Shown here in pieces: positions 41,212 through 52,874 of a DNA stretch of 64,000 nt. The position numbers and the translations under genes are program-made. The notes beneath the pieces are model-generated. The model worked only from the letters and a program-made list of their open reading frames with translations, ran no database searches and had not been told where the DNA came from. Every line of letters starts with the position of its first letter. The stretch's first letter is position 1. The DNA comes from Chlorops oryzae (taxonomy: Eukaryota; Arthropoda; Insecta; Diptera; Chloropidae), in assembly GCA_020466095.1 (NCBI GenBank), contig CM035808.1:19280272-19344271 (forward strand), written 5' to 3'.

Positions 41212-41406
41212 CTATTGTCTGACTCGTTTATGATCAGAGAAAGATCTTTCAACATCACAGCTGACGACTGGTGCGTATTTAAATGCTTGCAACTCGTTTG
41301 GCGTTAATTCATCAATATATTTATCTGGCTCATTGAATTTATGACCACTTATAGTGGGACTCATGCAGCTTCGCAAATTGTGGGAAATGAGAAATTTGTC
41401 ACACAA
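41212..41406 (-). pseudogene. hAT transposase, C-terminal dimerisation fragment
   Basis: The residues SCDVERSFS are the well-known hAT C-terminal signature. Only about 64 codons remain, and the N-terminal part of this frame is contributed by the 129-bp MITE rather than by transposase. It is non-functional. Confidence 0.75.
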
Positions 41407-41480
41407 CTGTCAAAATATATATGAAAATTTACGATGGGAAAAGTTGCGAAGGCATTTGCGAAGCTGCATGAGTACCACTA
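41352..41480. mobile_element. 129-bp MITE, second copy
   Basis: A 27-bp inverted repeat (starting TAGTGGGACTCATGCAGCTT at the left, one mismatch at the right) bounds the element. It has the same length as the copy at 18885-19013 and is alignable to it along the interior. It lies inside the hAT fragment. Confidence 0.65.
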
Positions 41481-41851
41481 ATATCATTGCAATTTTTCGC
41501 AACGTAGCAAATCCAGTATTTTTGTGGACAACAGAATCATATTTATGAATTTGAAACGCGCGCAAGAGCAACGTGTAAGCATTTTTGAAAACAAATCGTC
41601 ACAGCGTTATGAATTATGTTTATCTGATTGGAAAGCATGCTTATTACGAGTATTACGAGTATATCTACTGCATATTCGTATATAATATGAAATTTTAGCC
41701 GAAATATTTTCGGAAAATCAAAATTTGCTGATATATTTATTTTTGCCCAGAAGAGTCGAAATATTTAAATAAATATTTTTTATTTAAATAAATATTTTGA
41801 TCAGCCCTGTTAATAATCATTAATTTCTTTGTTTTTTTTTTTAATCTATAA

Positions 41852-44800
41852 CACTGTCAAACAAAAAAAAAGCAACTGAATATTTGTGCAATTTTCCTGT
41901 AGATCTCGGCCTCCTAAGCAAGAAAAAAAATTTTTTAATTTTTTTATGGAAGAGTTTTTGAGAAAAAAATTTTTTGAAATTTTTTTCAGTGCATTTCGTA
42001 GGTGCACTTGCTATTTCAAGCATATCTCGGGCCCCGATCTACCGATTTTAATAAATATATTTTCCAAATATAGATAATTAAGCTCCCTACAACTTTTAGA
42101 AACAAAGTTTTTGATTTGCATGAGTAGTTTTAGTGCTAGAGGTGCAATTATACAAGAAAATTGTGTTTTTTTTCAAAAAAATCAGGGTAAATTTTTCATA
42201 TAAAAATTTGTAAAAAATAGAAATCGAAGTGGAAAACCCATTTTCAAATTTTTTGCGTATAGCTAAGTATTTCTTCTAAAAAATAAGCCCCGTTTGGCTA
42301 AAAGCGGTGAAAAATTTACGGAGCTATGATTTTTTTGCCAAAACACTAAAAAATCGATATTTCACAATTTTTGCTTTGTTCACAAAACTTGTTCATATGA
42401 GCCGAAATTATTTTATGAAGGTGCAATTGAGTAAATTTTCACATATATAAATGCATAAATGCTGCCTCTTTATTGATTAAAAATGAATGTCGTTTTGCCC
42501 TGCCTTTTAGAATATTGTGGTGGATTTGTTTACCTGCCGGTCTCAATGACCTGTACCAGATAAAAAAGGGTGCAGTGCTTTCCCTTAGTGGAAAAAAATA
42601 TAAGGTATCATGAATACGTTTTGTGCGTTAACGTCAGTTTTTATACTAAACGTGTTTCTTTACTTTAAATTTTGCCTAATGAATTGAGCGTAGTATAAAA
42701 TACCTGAGGTTTTGCATACTTTACATACATACTTACATACATACACCGGGGCCGCTGTGATGCAGCCCACTTTAAGACAACATGAACTACCAAATTGGTA
42801 CAACTCCTGTAAAACATTTGTGAAATAAGCTCTAATGCAAAAGTGTTAAAGAAATAAAAATTTATTTACAAAATTATTTTTATACAATTTGAAAAAAGTT
42901 CTTGCTTCCGCTTTGTCTTTTATATTTACTACCATCATTTTCACGCACAAGGGACCACACGTAATCACCCATCATTGCCGTGTCGAAAAGGCCGCTATAG
43001 CGATTTTCAATATCCTTTAATTGCTGATGAAAACGTTCGCCATGCTCATCGCTTACGTCTCCTAAGTTTTCAGGGAAAAAATCCAAGTGCGAATCGAGAA
43101 AGTGGATCTTCAACGACATGTGTACTTCGGCTTTCTTATAATTCTTTAGTAGGTTATTTACTATTTGCTTGTAATCTGGACTTTTGTGGTTGCCCAAAAA
43201 ATTGTGTATAACAAGTTTGAATGAGCTCCACGCTGCTGCTTCGACTGGGGACAAAAGGCTTGAGAACTCGTCGTCTTGCAAAAGTTTACGTATTTCTGGA
43301 CCATTTAGAACTCCTTCCTTGAGTTTTGCGTGTGAAAGGTAGGAAAAGATCGCCTTTAAGCGGGCAAAAGCTTCCTGTGTTCCATCTTTTGCCAATTTTT
43401 TTATAAAGTTCTTAGCAAGTCCTAATTTTATATGCAGTGGCGGTAATATAATATTATTTTTATCAACGAGAGCAGTGCGTTGAATATTGTCTGCACCAAC
43501 TATAATGTTGGTTCGCAAAGGCCAATCTTTTTTAAAATAGTGTAAGTGGTCAGCGCGACTATCCCACTTGCACAAAAAACAACAATATTTTGTATATCCT
43601 CCTTGAAGCCCGCACAGAATTGCCACTACCTTGAGATCAGCGCATATTTTCCATCTATGCTTGTCATATTCAATATGATCCAAAAGCGTTTTCATTGTTT
43701 CGTAGGTTTCTTTAGAATGCGATGCATATGCGACAGGAAGAGACGGTTTTTGGTTGCCATTGTGTAGGAGGACAGCTTTTAAGCTCTCTTTGTTGCTATC
43801 GATAAATAAACGCCACTCTCCGGGATTGTAGACTTCATTGAGCTCTTCGAATAGGCCTAAAATATTGCTGCAGAAACAGATATCGTCTACTTTTGCGTAA
43901 AATTTTCCGTATTGCAAGTGCCGATTTCTGTAAATGCTTGTTTTGACATCAGGAGCCACAAATCCGCGTTCTTTCATTCTAGATGCAAAAAGTTCAGCTT
44001 TACCCTTTGAAAAACCAAAATCACGAATCCAGTCATTTAATTCGGCCTGTGAGAGTATTCGTTGCGTTAAACTTGTTTCAAACTGACTTCCACTAGACCC
44101 CAGCATTTCCTCTGATGATCCTTCTATTTTGGGTGCTGAGCCAGGGCATTCTGGATAAGGCACATCACTTGAATGAGGTAGAGGAAATTTTACCGAATCA
44201 ACTTTCGCGTATTCCCATTTTAAATGTTTCCCAAATCCACTTCTTGCACTAAAGCAAAAATAGCAGTCCACCGAGTGACAAAAGGGCTCACTCCATTCCA
44301 TTGCCGTGTCAAAATCCATGTAACAGCTAGAATGCAAATAGTTAGTTTTTTTTATAGCGTATTAAATTTTAATTCTTACCGTTCTCCAGAAGCCCATTTT
44401 GATAACTTTCTATGACATAGGTCACATATTCTTTTAGGCGTCCACGGCTCATTGAGAGTTGGCAAAACACCGAAGTAATGGAAATAGTGCTTTTGCAGTG
44501 CTTCAGTAAACGCTAATCCTTTATTTTTTAACATATATAATCCACAAATATTGCAAAAATCGTCCGGATTGTTTTTGCACATGAATACACGAGTTCTTTT
44601 ACTCATTTTTTTATATTTTAAAATTTGTTTTATTTTCAATTGATGTACGTTGTTCAAAATTTAGTTCAAGACTACTAATCTAAACGCATAAGTGTTACCC
44701 TTTTATATATTGCCATAAATTTTCTATACTGTATGTAAGTATGTATGTAAAGTATGCAAAACCTCAGGTATTTTATACTACGCTCAATTCATTAGGCAAA

Positions 44801-45630
44801 ATTGAAAGTAAAGAAACACGTTTAGTATAAAAAACTGACGTTAACGCACAAAACGTATTCATGATACCTTATATTTTTTTCCACTAAGGGAAAGCACTGC
44901 ACCCTTTTTTATCTGGTACAGGTCATTGAGACCGGCAGGTAAACAAATCCACCACAATATTCTAAAAGGCAGGGCAAAACGACATTCATTTTTAATCAAT
45001 AAAGAGGCAGCATTTATGCATTTATATATGTGAAAATTTACTCAATTGCACCTTCATAAAATAATTTCGGCTCATATGAACAAGTTTTGTGAACAAAGCA
45101 AAAATTGTGAAATATCGATTTTTTAGTGTTTTGGCAAAAAAATCATAGCTCCGTAAATTTTTCACCGCTTTTAGCCAAACGGGGCTTATTTTTTAGAAGA
45201 AATACTTAGCTATACGCAAAAAATTTGAAAATGGGTTTTCCACTTCGATTTCTATTTTTTACAAATTTTTATATGAAAAATTTACCCTGATTTTTTTGAA
45301 AAAAACACAATTTTCTTGTATAATTGCACCTCTAGCACTAAAACTACTCATGCAAATCAAAAACTTTGTTTCTAAAAGTTGTAGGGAGCTTAATTATCTA
45401 TATTTGGAAAATATATTTATTAAAATCGGTAGATCGGGGCCCGAGATATGCTTGAAATAGCAAGTGCACCTACGAAATGCACTGAAAAAAATTTCAAAAA
45501 ATTTTTTCTCAAAAACTCTTCCATAAAAAAATTAAAAAAATTTTTTTTCTTGCTTAGGAGGCCGAGATCTACAGGAAAATTGCACAAATATTCAGTTGCT
45601 TTTTATAAATTCCAAATTTGTTAAGCAGTG
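41852..45630 (-). mobile_element. 3.78 kb DNA transposon with roughly 880-bp, nearly identical TIRs
   Basis: The inverted arms (41852-42740 and 44731-45630) match almost perfectly for over 850 bp; the outermost 40 bp differ by a small indel. Both ends start CACTG and are flanked by TAA (41849-41851 and 45631-45633), suggesting a 3-bp target duplication. A single spliced gene on the minus strand fills the centre. The CACTG end and 3-bp duplication recall the CACTA/Chapaev group, but the encoded protein is not one I can place in that group. High arm identity indicates recent transposition. Confidence 0.82.
42880..44606 (-). CDS. Candidate transposase of unclassified family, 2 exons, 557 aa
   Basis: Exon 1 (44606-44380) and exon 2 (44326-42880) are joined across a 53-bp intron with good GT-AG sites; the sum is 1674 nt in phase. 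The N-terminus has two CxxC pairs (FCNICG and ICDLCHRKL) that could bind zinc. The middle has KICADLKVVAILCGLQGG, then CCFLCKWDSR (a second CxxC with an Asp), and LPPLHIKLGLAKNF. Near the C-terminus is LGDVSDEHGERFHQQ. The conserved acidic residues after a beta-strand-like KVVAIL segment would suit a DDE/RNase H-fold nuclease; this is inference. I recall many unnamed multicopy relatives in arthropods and cnidarians. No stops or frameshifts. An upstream in-frame ATG at 44657 would add 17 residues. Confidence 0.78.
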
Positions 45631-45633
45631 TAA

Positions 45634-46690
45634 TCATTATTAATTTCACTTTTTGAGATTTTGGATTACCAAATAATTGTGAAATAATCGGAGTTATTTC
45701 AGATTAAGGGGGTCTTCTCATTGAGCAACTTTTTTTTTCGACTTTTTTTTTGCATTTATTTATAGCTTGGGTAGTTGTGAATATGCTCCTAAAAGGCTTT
45801 TTTGAAATTCGAAATAGTTTAGAGGATATAGCCTTCTTTGTCGAGCAAGATCTGCGCTAAAACGAGTAATTTTTGCGTTGCTTCAAACTTTAAACGCGTT
45901 TATCTCGAAACCACGTTTTTCGAACTGGCGGCCATGATATCTCCAGTTCAACTGAACCGATTTTCATGAAACAAAGTGGAATCGACGCAGAATTGTCACC
46001 ATTCTCGGGTGAACTTCGACCATAATTTTAAAATATTTTTTACTATTTTTTTTTTACACTAAACTACAAAAAAAAAGCCCGAAATTGAAAATTTTTTTTG
46101 AATGGCCGCCATTTTGTCAAAAAAAATCACAAAATTAAGCTTGAGGTTCACCCGAGAATTACATCTATACTGATTATAACCCCGTTTTTTTTTTCCATTT
46201 CGAACGCTCCGGAGACCCGGAATCGTGGCCGCCGTGACGGCACCTTTTTTTTCACCACCAACTTTGAAGTCTCATTACTTTTTGAACAGCCCACGTATCG
46301 AGGCAAAAAAAATTTTTTTATTTACTTTGAACCTTTTGTAATACAATAAATAAAAAAAGTTTTCAATTATTCTTTGCGTTTTCAAATAAGAATTTTTTTA
46401 AAAAGGGTCCAAAAACGGGATTTTTTTTTGGATTATTTTCGATTTTTTCTGATTTTTAAAATTAATTTTATATTAATATTGATTATTTTAAGATTATTTA
46501 GTAATCGCAATCATTAATTATATACATAGGTGATACACAAACAATCATAAATAATCATTATTTCACTAATAAAAACAAAAATAATCTGATTAATTAATCA
46601 TTAAGTAAATAATCATAATTTAACAGATCTGTTCAGAAATGAATCATAAATTTTCTGAAGCGTTCTTTTATATGAAGTTTTTAATTTCTG
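45634..46690. other. AT-rich interior of the outer element, right side
   Basis: Non-coding. Contains many ATTAAT/AATCAT motifs near 46450-46620 and a stretch with AAAATTTTTTT runs. No gene or separate element was recognised. Confidence 0.4.
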
Positions 46691-46909
46691 ACAGAACTGG
46701 AGAGAGCCCCCTTAGTTGTAATTTCATATTTCGATTTCTAGAGCATGCCTGAATAACACAAAATAAATTGAAGTTGGATTAGACGTTGTACAATGAATTG
46801 GAACGTATGAGTCGAATCCATTTGCAACCGCTTATCCAATGCATTGTCCTATGGACTGGACTTTGTGTATCCTACGTAAACAAAATGGAGAAGTGAATAC
46901 AATTTCAAT

Positions 46910-47045
46910 AATTTCGAACATTTTCATGCAAAGCTCATCACATTCTTTCTTTTATAGTTAGTATACTTCCTTTTTCCGCGGAGCAAAAAATTCGATGTAA
47001 AAAAAATTCCCGGGGATTATTAACTTAGAATAGGACTGAAAATTA
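46910..47045. repeat. Short dispersed repeat, second copy
   Basis: Colinear with 33398-33512: TTTCGAACATTTTCATGCAA, ACTTCCTTTTTCCGCGG, AAATTCCCGGGGATTATTAA and TAGAATAGGACTGAAAA. Ends not determined. Confidence 0.5.
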
Positions 47046-47299
47046 TTTTTTTTTTTTTTAAATTTATAAACATTTAAGACGTGTTTTCTAAAACCAATTT
47101 AGGATATCTCACGAGGAAAGTGTTTTGCGGGAAAAACGTTTCTGTCTAAAAACAGAATAAGGTACTTTTGTTCTATAAAATAATGGCGATGATTTGAAGT
47201 TACTTTGGAGATAACCAACATTGATCACATCAAGCGCAAACTTATTCGAGGCACTAATTCATTCATAAACCCATCACTGAAGCGCTGAAAGTTTATCAG

Positions 47300-47528
47300 A
47301 GGCGATGGTATTGCCATTTTCAAAGGCGACCGCGCAGAGAACCAAGAAAAAATGTCAATATCCATCAGTGTTACAGCAAACGGCCGGAGGGCAGACCGAA
47401 AAATACGTGGATCAGTCAGATGATAAAATACCAGCAGAGGATGAATCTCAGCGATGATGACATGATTCAGGATCGGAATGGCTGCATAAGGGTGCTGAGA
47501 TCACTGAATCCCAACCCAGGATCATGAG
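47300..47528 (+). pseudogene. LINE remnant, C-terminal tail (RTE/BovB-like)
   Basis: A frame ending at the stop near 47528 reads GRPKNTWISQMIKYQQ, then MIQDRNGCIRVLRS. The pattern GRPxxxW followed 25 residues later by DRxxW/C is the usual C-terminal end of RTE-type reverse transcriptases. There is no reverse transcriptase core nearby. Confidence 0.45.
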
Positions 47529-47654
47529 CGATATGGAAATGTGGTAAATGAGGGTTAAGAAGATAGATCAGAGTAAATGAAGAAAATGAAAACTTTTTCA
47601 TAAGCCAGACATAAAAATTAAAAATAAAAATAACATTAATTTAAATAGTTTTCT

Positions 47655-49721
47655 TTATCTATTTATTCCTTGAATCCATTTACATTTAATATCTGCCTGT
47701 TCAACTTCTGAAATGAGACTTTCTCCCAAGCTTGCTTTCCCGATAACATCAATCTGATCGTAGTCCCATCGGAAGCAATTTCTTCCATAAGCTCGGTATT
47801 GTTCTATTCCACTCCATGCAATCATTACACCATTGTCGGAACAGTATTTCTTTGAGGGACGATAGCTTTGCATATTATAGTGCCCAGCCAAGTGAGTAAT
47901 ATCAGCAAATATGTAATCATTGTTGGCTACACCTCCAGACACTACAAGTGAACACTGGTTCTCGGGATTCTTGTTATCGAGTAGCTGTCGCTCAATACAA
48001 AATTCTATCGCGCGCTGAGTTCGGTTCATTAAATGACGACTGACGGCACGTAAAAGATCAGAACAAAAGTCAGCGTAATTAGCGATGATACCATCAGGTG
48101 GAGTTCCTGAGAATACAATTTTTCTAAATCATATCATTTTATACAACAATTCAACCCTGTTCTGAATAATATTTCACGTTAACCCATTAGTGCCCACTGG
48201 CAACTGAAGTTGCCAACCGAGATTCCACTCTTATTTTCGCTCTGAGAGTGGTACAGAAGCCAAATATGAGCAAAAGAGGAGTATGACGACTGAGATACAA
48301 TCTCTTTTGCTCTATTCTTGCACATTCGAGTTTAGTCTCAGCGCGCACGTGGGAAGTCTATTTATTCAAACTTTGAAAACAAAACTCGAAAATTTTAATT
48401 CTGGGCACTAATGGGTTAATTATTATTCAGAATAGGACTGATTTTTAATTTTTCTTTACTTTCTCGCCTCTCTGCGAATCTAATAGTGCGATAGGAGTTA
48501 TTCTTAATGCCAGCAAAACTAAAATTACAATTCCTCTGACGAGCCAAGGGTAGCGGAAATTCAAAATTTTCTATATTCTTTGCATATTTAGCGACATCTT
48601 CAATGGTTTGTCCACCATTCCAAAGTCGATATTTTGGATGCAAGTACAATCGCAGTCGTCGGGCGATTTTATCCAAAGCTTCGCCCGGTGCATCATCGAT
48701 AGTCTCGCCCAGCAGCAATATTTTTCCGGGACCACGTATGAGTGCCAACTGACAATGGCCACCGCTAATGAGCAAGCAAAGAAACGGATAAGGAATCGAA
48801 TTTTCCATGCGAGCCTATGAGAAATAAAGTTTGAGTTATTCAATTATGCGCCCATAGGTATAATACTAACGCAAAAAAAAAAAAAAGAAAAACTTAAATA
48901 TACATAGGTATATGAACTTTACTTGTAGGGCGTGTGCTTCCATATGATGAACAGGTATAATTGGTTTGTTGTATTTCCTTGCAATATAACGAGCAAAACG
49001 CAGTCCAATAAGTAGACTCAATGGAAGTCCTGTTTTAATATTATAATATTCAATTATTTTTTACTATTCATTTCAATATTTAAGTTTTACCAGGTTGAGT
49101 TGTCACCGAAATAGCATCAATTTCCCCCGGTTCCATTTTAGCTTCCTCCATACATCGTTGAAATCCATCTTCAATTCTACAACGATGCAAATCTTGTGCG
49201 CGTGGAGGTATAATACCTCCGTACCTATAAAAAAAAAAAAAAAAAACAAATTAAATTAAATCTAAACTTAATCGGTTTTCGTTGAAAACCGTAACAAAAA
49301 ACCGTTACTTAGCGCATGCTACTTAATAATCCTTACCTGTTAAGTTGCCGGTTTAAATTGAGAAACAATGTTCTGGCAACGTTTTGGTAGTGAGCGAGAC
49401 ATACACAGGGCTCGTCAACAATTTGTGCCTCCCTTTCTATTCAATGGATATGAACCGGCATGTTGGCCGGTGTTGTTGAAACATTGTTTCCTAATCTTCT
49501 AATCTAAATTCGTTATACATTTACCTGGTGTGAATTTGTTGCTGCGAACTTAAAAAATTCCCCAGAATTTCACCTTTATCGTTGAGTACAGCTATTCCCG
49601 TGTCATCGCAAGATGTTTCGATTCCCAATAAACATAAAGTACGCTTTTGAACTACATTGTACAGGCATTTAAATGTCGCTGTGTCTCTCCTTAAGATAAG
49701 CATTAATATTTCTATGACCAA
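47655..49721 (-). CDS. OSGEPL1: Mitochondrial tRNA t6A threonylcarbamoyltransferase (OSGEPL1/Qri7), 5 exons, 414 aa
   Basis: Exons 49721-49525, 49224-49091, 49029-48923, 48814-48460 and 48106-47655 sum to 1245 nt in phase; 414 aa equals the human length. The N-terminus is basic ([13 protein letters not shown]...), consistent with mitochondrial import, then [14 protein letters not shown] opens the ASKHA fold. The metal-binding [29 protein letters not shown] and C-terminal [14 protein letters not shown] motifs are all present. It transfers threonylcarbamoyl to A37 of mitochondrial tRNAs. Met7 (49703) is an alternative start. Intron 4 carries a TTAA-flanked MITE. From memory the Drosophila orthologue CG14231 neighbours CG14232 (ACBD3), which fits this window. 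Confidence 0.94.
48183..48415. mobile_element. TTAA-flanked MITE (piggyBac-like), 233 bp, in OSGEPL1 intron 4
   Basis: Flanked by TTAA on both sides (48179-48182 and 48416-48419). Ends are CCCATTAGTGCCCA on both strands. TTAA duplications and a CCC start are typical of piggyBac-derived MITEs. No coding frame. Confidence 0.75.
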
Positions 49722-50313
49722 TTGTTTGTTTATTCACTTCAGAGTAAAAAGAAAACAATGTCAGCTGATTTTGATATCGATAAAAATGACATACCTATAT
49801 GTATACATATATAAATTTATGAATCGAGAGGTTCGCTCTGACAAATTACTTTAAAAATGTAGAGTTCGTTGTAAAGTATATTCCTATGTAAATAATTTGA
49901 GATTTCCTGGAAAGAACCTATTTTCTTTTATTTTTAAACCTTCATCGCATGCGAAGCCAAATATGGTTTATGACAAAAAAAAAAAAAAAGAAAGCGGTAA
50001 CATTGGCATTTTTTTTAAATGAAAAACTATACATGTACCTATGTATGTTTTATTATTTTTGAACCAAAATGAAGTAAAAATGGTCAAAATATCCCCTACG
50101 TAATTAATGGACAGGGTTAATTACACAGGCCGACATAAAAAATCCCCTTTGAAATTGAAATCGATCTAGTAATTTCTTCCTTTTCAAACGAAAAACCAAG
50201 TGAATTTTTCATTTCCAACTTGTATTATGTTATGTATACGAATCTCCGATTTGAGTTGCTTTAGAAAAACTTTTATGTCGTGAAAACTGTTTGTGCTGCA
50301 AATCTTAGATTTG
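49722..50313. other. OSGEPL1 upstream region, no gene seen
   Basis: AT-rich, with no coding frame or clear promoter motif. It leads into a foldback element at 50314. Confidence 0.4.
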
Positions 50314-50757
50314 ACATATGGGCTAAAATTCTTTTTAACGCCTATACTTTTGTCCCTGTCAATGAAATTCATTTTTCATGAAGGAGCAAATCAAATTAAT
50401 AACAAATTAATTTTAACAAAAAATTTATTAATAAAAAAGTAAAATACTCTAGTCGAATTGAAAAAAATCAAATATTACCAAAACTCCATTTTGTTTACTC
50501 GCAAATTACAGTAACATTGTTGTCTTGTCTTGTCTTGTCTTGCCAAAGAAGACAACAATGTTACGCAATTTGCGAGTAAACAAAATGGAGTTTTGGTAAT
50601 ATTTGATTTTTTTAAGTCGACAGAGTGTTTTATTTTGCTATGAATAATTTTTTTGCTAAAATTAATTTGTTATTAATTTGATTTGCTCCTTCATGAAAAC
50701 TGAATTTCATTGATAGAGACAGAAAATTAGGCATTAAAAAGAATTTTGGCCCATATG
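50314..50757. repeat. Foldback element with about 210-bp inverted arms
   Basis: Left arm 50314-50525 and right arm about 50548-50757 are inverted copies with roughly 85-90 percent visual identity. Shared blocks include GGAGCAAATCAAATTAATAA, AAATCAAATATTACCAAAAC and AACATTGTTGTCTT. The loop is a short (TTGTC)n-type repeat (about 50519-50540). No coding frame. Confidence 0.85.
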
Positions 50758-51505
50758 TGCACACAATTGATTGGCCAACAATTTAAAATATCGTTTTTGG
50801 AAGGGGGCCTGCTAATGGGTGGGCTATGTTCATTCAAGTCCAAAAAAAAACTGAAAATCTTTCAAAAAATTTTAAAATTTTCGACTTTGAGCATCATTTT
50901 ACACCATTCATTTAACGTTTTGTTAGTATAGTTTTGATGTCATATTTAAGAATGATGTTTTAAGAACATAATAAGATTTAAAAATTTTCAAATATTTAAG
51001 CCATATACGAGCGAAAAGAGTTTCAAAAAAGCAATGGTCGTTAAAAACTCTTACGCGATTTTCTCGAAATTCTGACGTGATGGAAATTTTTTTGAAAATT
51101 TTCAATTTTTTCAGCACAAAAAATCTAATAGAATCACTGCTGCAACTCAAAAGGGGAGAATAAAATTTCAATTTTGCAGGCCTGTGTTATTGATTAAAAA
51201 AAAAAATTTACAAATGAAAATTTAATTATTTAACGGTACCTATTCACTGACAATTTTTAATTGACTTTGGTTATTTATGGGTATGATTTTGAGATTTAAG
51301 TTCTTCATATACAACATTTTGTGCAGATTAACAAATATACATAAAATAGTTTTAAGAACGACCAAACGAATTTAGCATTTCAAATATCATGCAGTTTCTC
51401 AACATCCCAATTAAAACTTGTGCGAATGACCATAATTGCATGAAGCTGCCAGATTTTCACATATTTTAAAATAAAATAAAATTCCTTATATACTATTTAA
51501 ATATT
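50758..51505. other. AT-rich spacer, nothing recognised
   Basis: No gene, element end or RNA signal was found in this stretch. Weak minus-strand frames are AT-driven. Confidence 0.4.
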
Positions 51506-51509
51506 TATT

Positions 51510-52628
51510 ATTATTAAGGGTTTAAAACATTTTTGTTGCGGAAAAAAAAATTAAAAATGAAATTCACCCTTTAATTAAAATTGATTTGTGCAAATTGAAA
51601 CATCTCGGACAAATGAAAACGCCTTAAGGCAATAGGATGTTTTAAAAACTCAGCATAACTAGAAAGGCATGTTTTCAAATTTTTTTTTGGAAGAACATAG
51701 AAAAAATGTTGTTAACTTTTGAAACTAATAAATACATGTTGTATTTGCTTATTAATGTATTTGGAGAAATATTAAAATTACGTATTTCATATAAATTTTC
51801 TTGAAAACATTCTCAGAGGGGCAATAAAAAGGAGTTGTGCTTACTCATTGGTAGGTCAACTGATTAAAGAAGTGTTTTAAAGGAATTATAAATCGAAATA
51901 TGTTCGTAGCCGAATTTTAAAATTTTGTTTTTTGGAAATTTTATAAAAGCGAATTTTTGAATTAATATTTTTATGTTAAAATTAAGTTAGAAATAGGCAG
52001 ATAAATAAATTATTGATTTTAAATTGAAAATTTAAATATTAGTGTTTAATCTATTGAATTTAAAATTGTATTTTTACACATTTGATAAAAAAACGTTTTA
52101 AAATTTTTAGACAAAGACTTGAATTTTTTTTTCCTACAATTTGACAATTCAAATTAACGTAACTTTAATTTTGAATAATTTAAATACAGAAATCAATGTT
52201 TAATTTATATTTTTAAAAACCATCATTAGCTTTCAAAATGTATTAAACACATCCCAGTTGCTTTGGATTTTTTCGAGAGTCAGACATACCTAACATGTTC
52301 AGGAACATTTAGTTCGTAGGCAAGAGACGCAAGAAGAAATAAACTTTTCCTTGCCTCTTTTGCCATCGAACTGAATGTTCCGAAATATTTTAGGTATGTC
52401 TGACCTACGACCTTTTCTTTACGACCGTAAATTATTGATTTTTATGCTTTTAGGTTTACATTAGTGTTAATTTGTTGAATTGCACGAATCAATTGACAAA
52501 AAAACGCTAAATTTTTCTCAACATTCCCGCACTTTGCTCGCAAAAAAAGTGAATCGGGCAATACTTTTAAGTGTTAAAAGGCATCAATTCGCAATACAAC
52601 TGATTTAATAGTCTGGCAACCAACTTAT
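51510..52628. repeat. Segment duplicated upstream of domeless, left copy
   Basis: Two blocks (51519-51628 and 52262-52628) match 53651-53750 and 53763-54143 in the same order and orientation. Here they are separated by about 630 bp of unrelated AT-rich DNA; in the right copy they are almost adjacent. The second block carries an inverted repeat (about 52273-52408; GTCAGACATACCTAA against its complement). Confidence 0.75.
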
Positions 52629-52649
52629 TTTCATACCTGTTGTGGTTTA

Positions 52650-52873
52650 GGGTGGTTCGAAAAACAAAAATATTTTCTCATTAGAAAATGAAATGCAATT
52701 CTTATGTCGATATTAAGGAACATACGAATAAAAATATTTCATTTCGGAATACAATAGCGCGCAAATGTTGCCATTGGCCTAGATAAGAAATACAAATTTA
52801 GAAGAAAAAAATTTTCCCAACTTTTTCTTATTTGTATTGTATTCCGAAATAAAATATTTTGTTTTTAGAACCA
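52650..52873. mobile_element. MITE with TA flanks, about 224 bp
   Basis: Ends are GGTGGTTCGAAAAACAAAAA at the left and, reverse-complemented, GGTGGTTCTAAAAACAAAAT at the right; each is flanked by TA. Inner blocks (TTTCGGAATACAATA) are also inverted. Tc1/mariner-type by the TA flank. No coding capacity. Confidence 0.65.
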
Positions 52874-52874
52874 C

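Larger units (their letters stand above)
41012..41809. mobile_element. hAT element fragment, 798 bp, with transposase C-terminal remnant
   Basis: The flanks are perfect 8-bp duplications TTAATAAT (41004-41011 and 41810-41817). Ends are CAGGGCTRATCAAAATATTT on both strands. A minus-strand frame (41212-41406) contains KYAPVVSCDVERSFSDHKR, the hAT dimerisation-domain motif. The rest of the transposase has been deleted, and a 129-bp MITE (41352-41480) lies inside. Confidence 0.88.
40918..46713. mobile_element. Outer TIR element hosting nested transposons
   Basis: The two ends are inverted copies over about 70-90 bp: AAGGGGCTCTCC...CTGTCAGAAAT...TATAAAAGAACGCTTCAGAAA at the left and the complement ending 46713 at the right. 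Nested inside are a hAT element (41012-41809) and the 3.78 kb long-TIR element (41852-45630). The flanks read TAA and TTA, so the original target duplication is degraded, and similarity continues a little outside (AAATTACARCT). The class is unresolved; PIF/Harbinger-like is possible. Confidence 0.55.
46714..47654. other. Intergenic region left of OSGEPL1
   Basis: Holds a short dispersed repeat (46910-47045) and a LINE remnant (about 47300-47528). The rest is unremarkable. OSGEPL1 transcripts, running leftwards, should terminate here. Confidence 0.45.
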
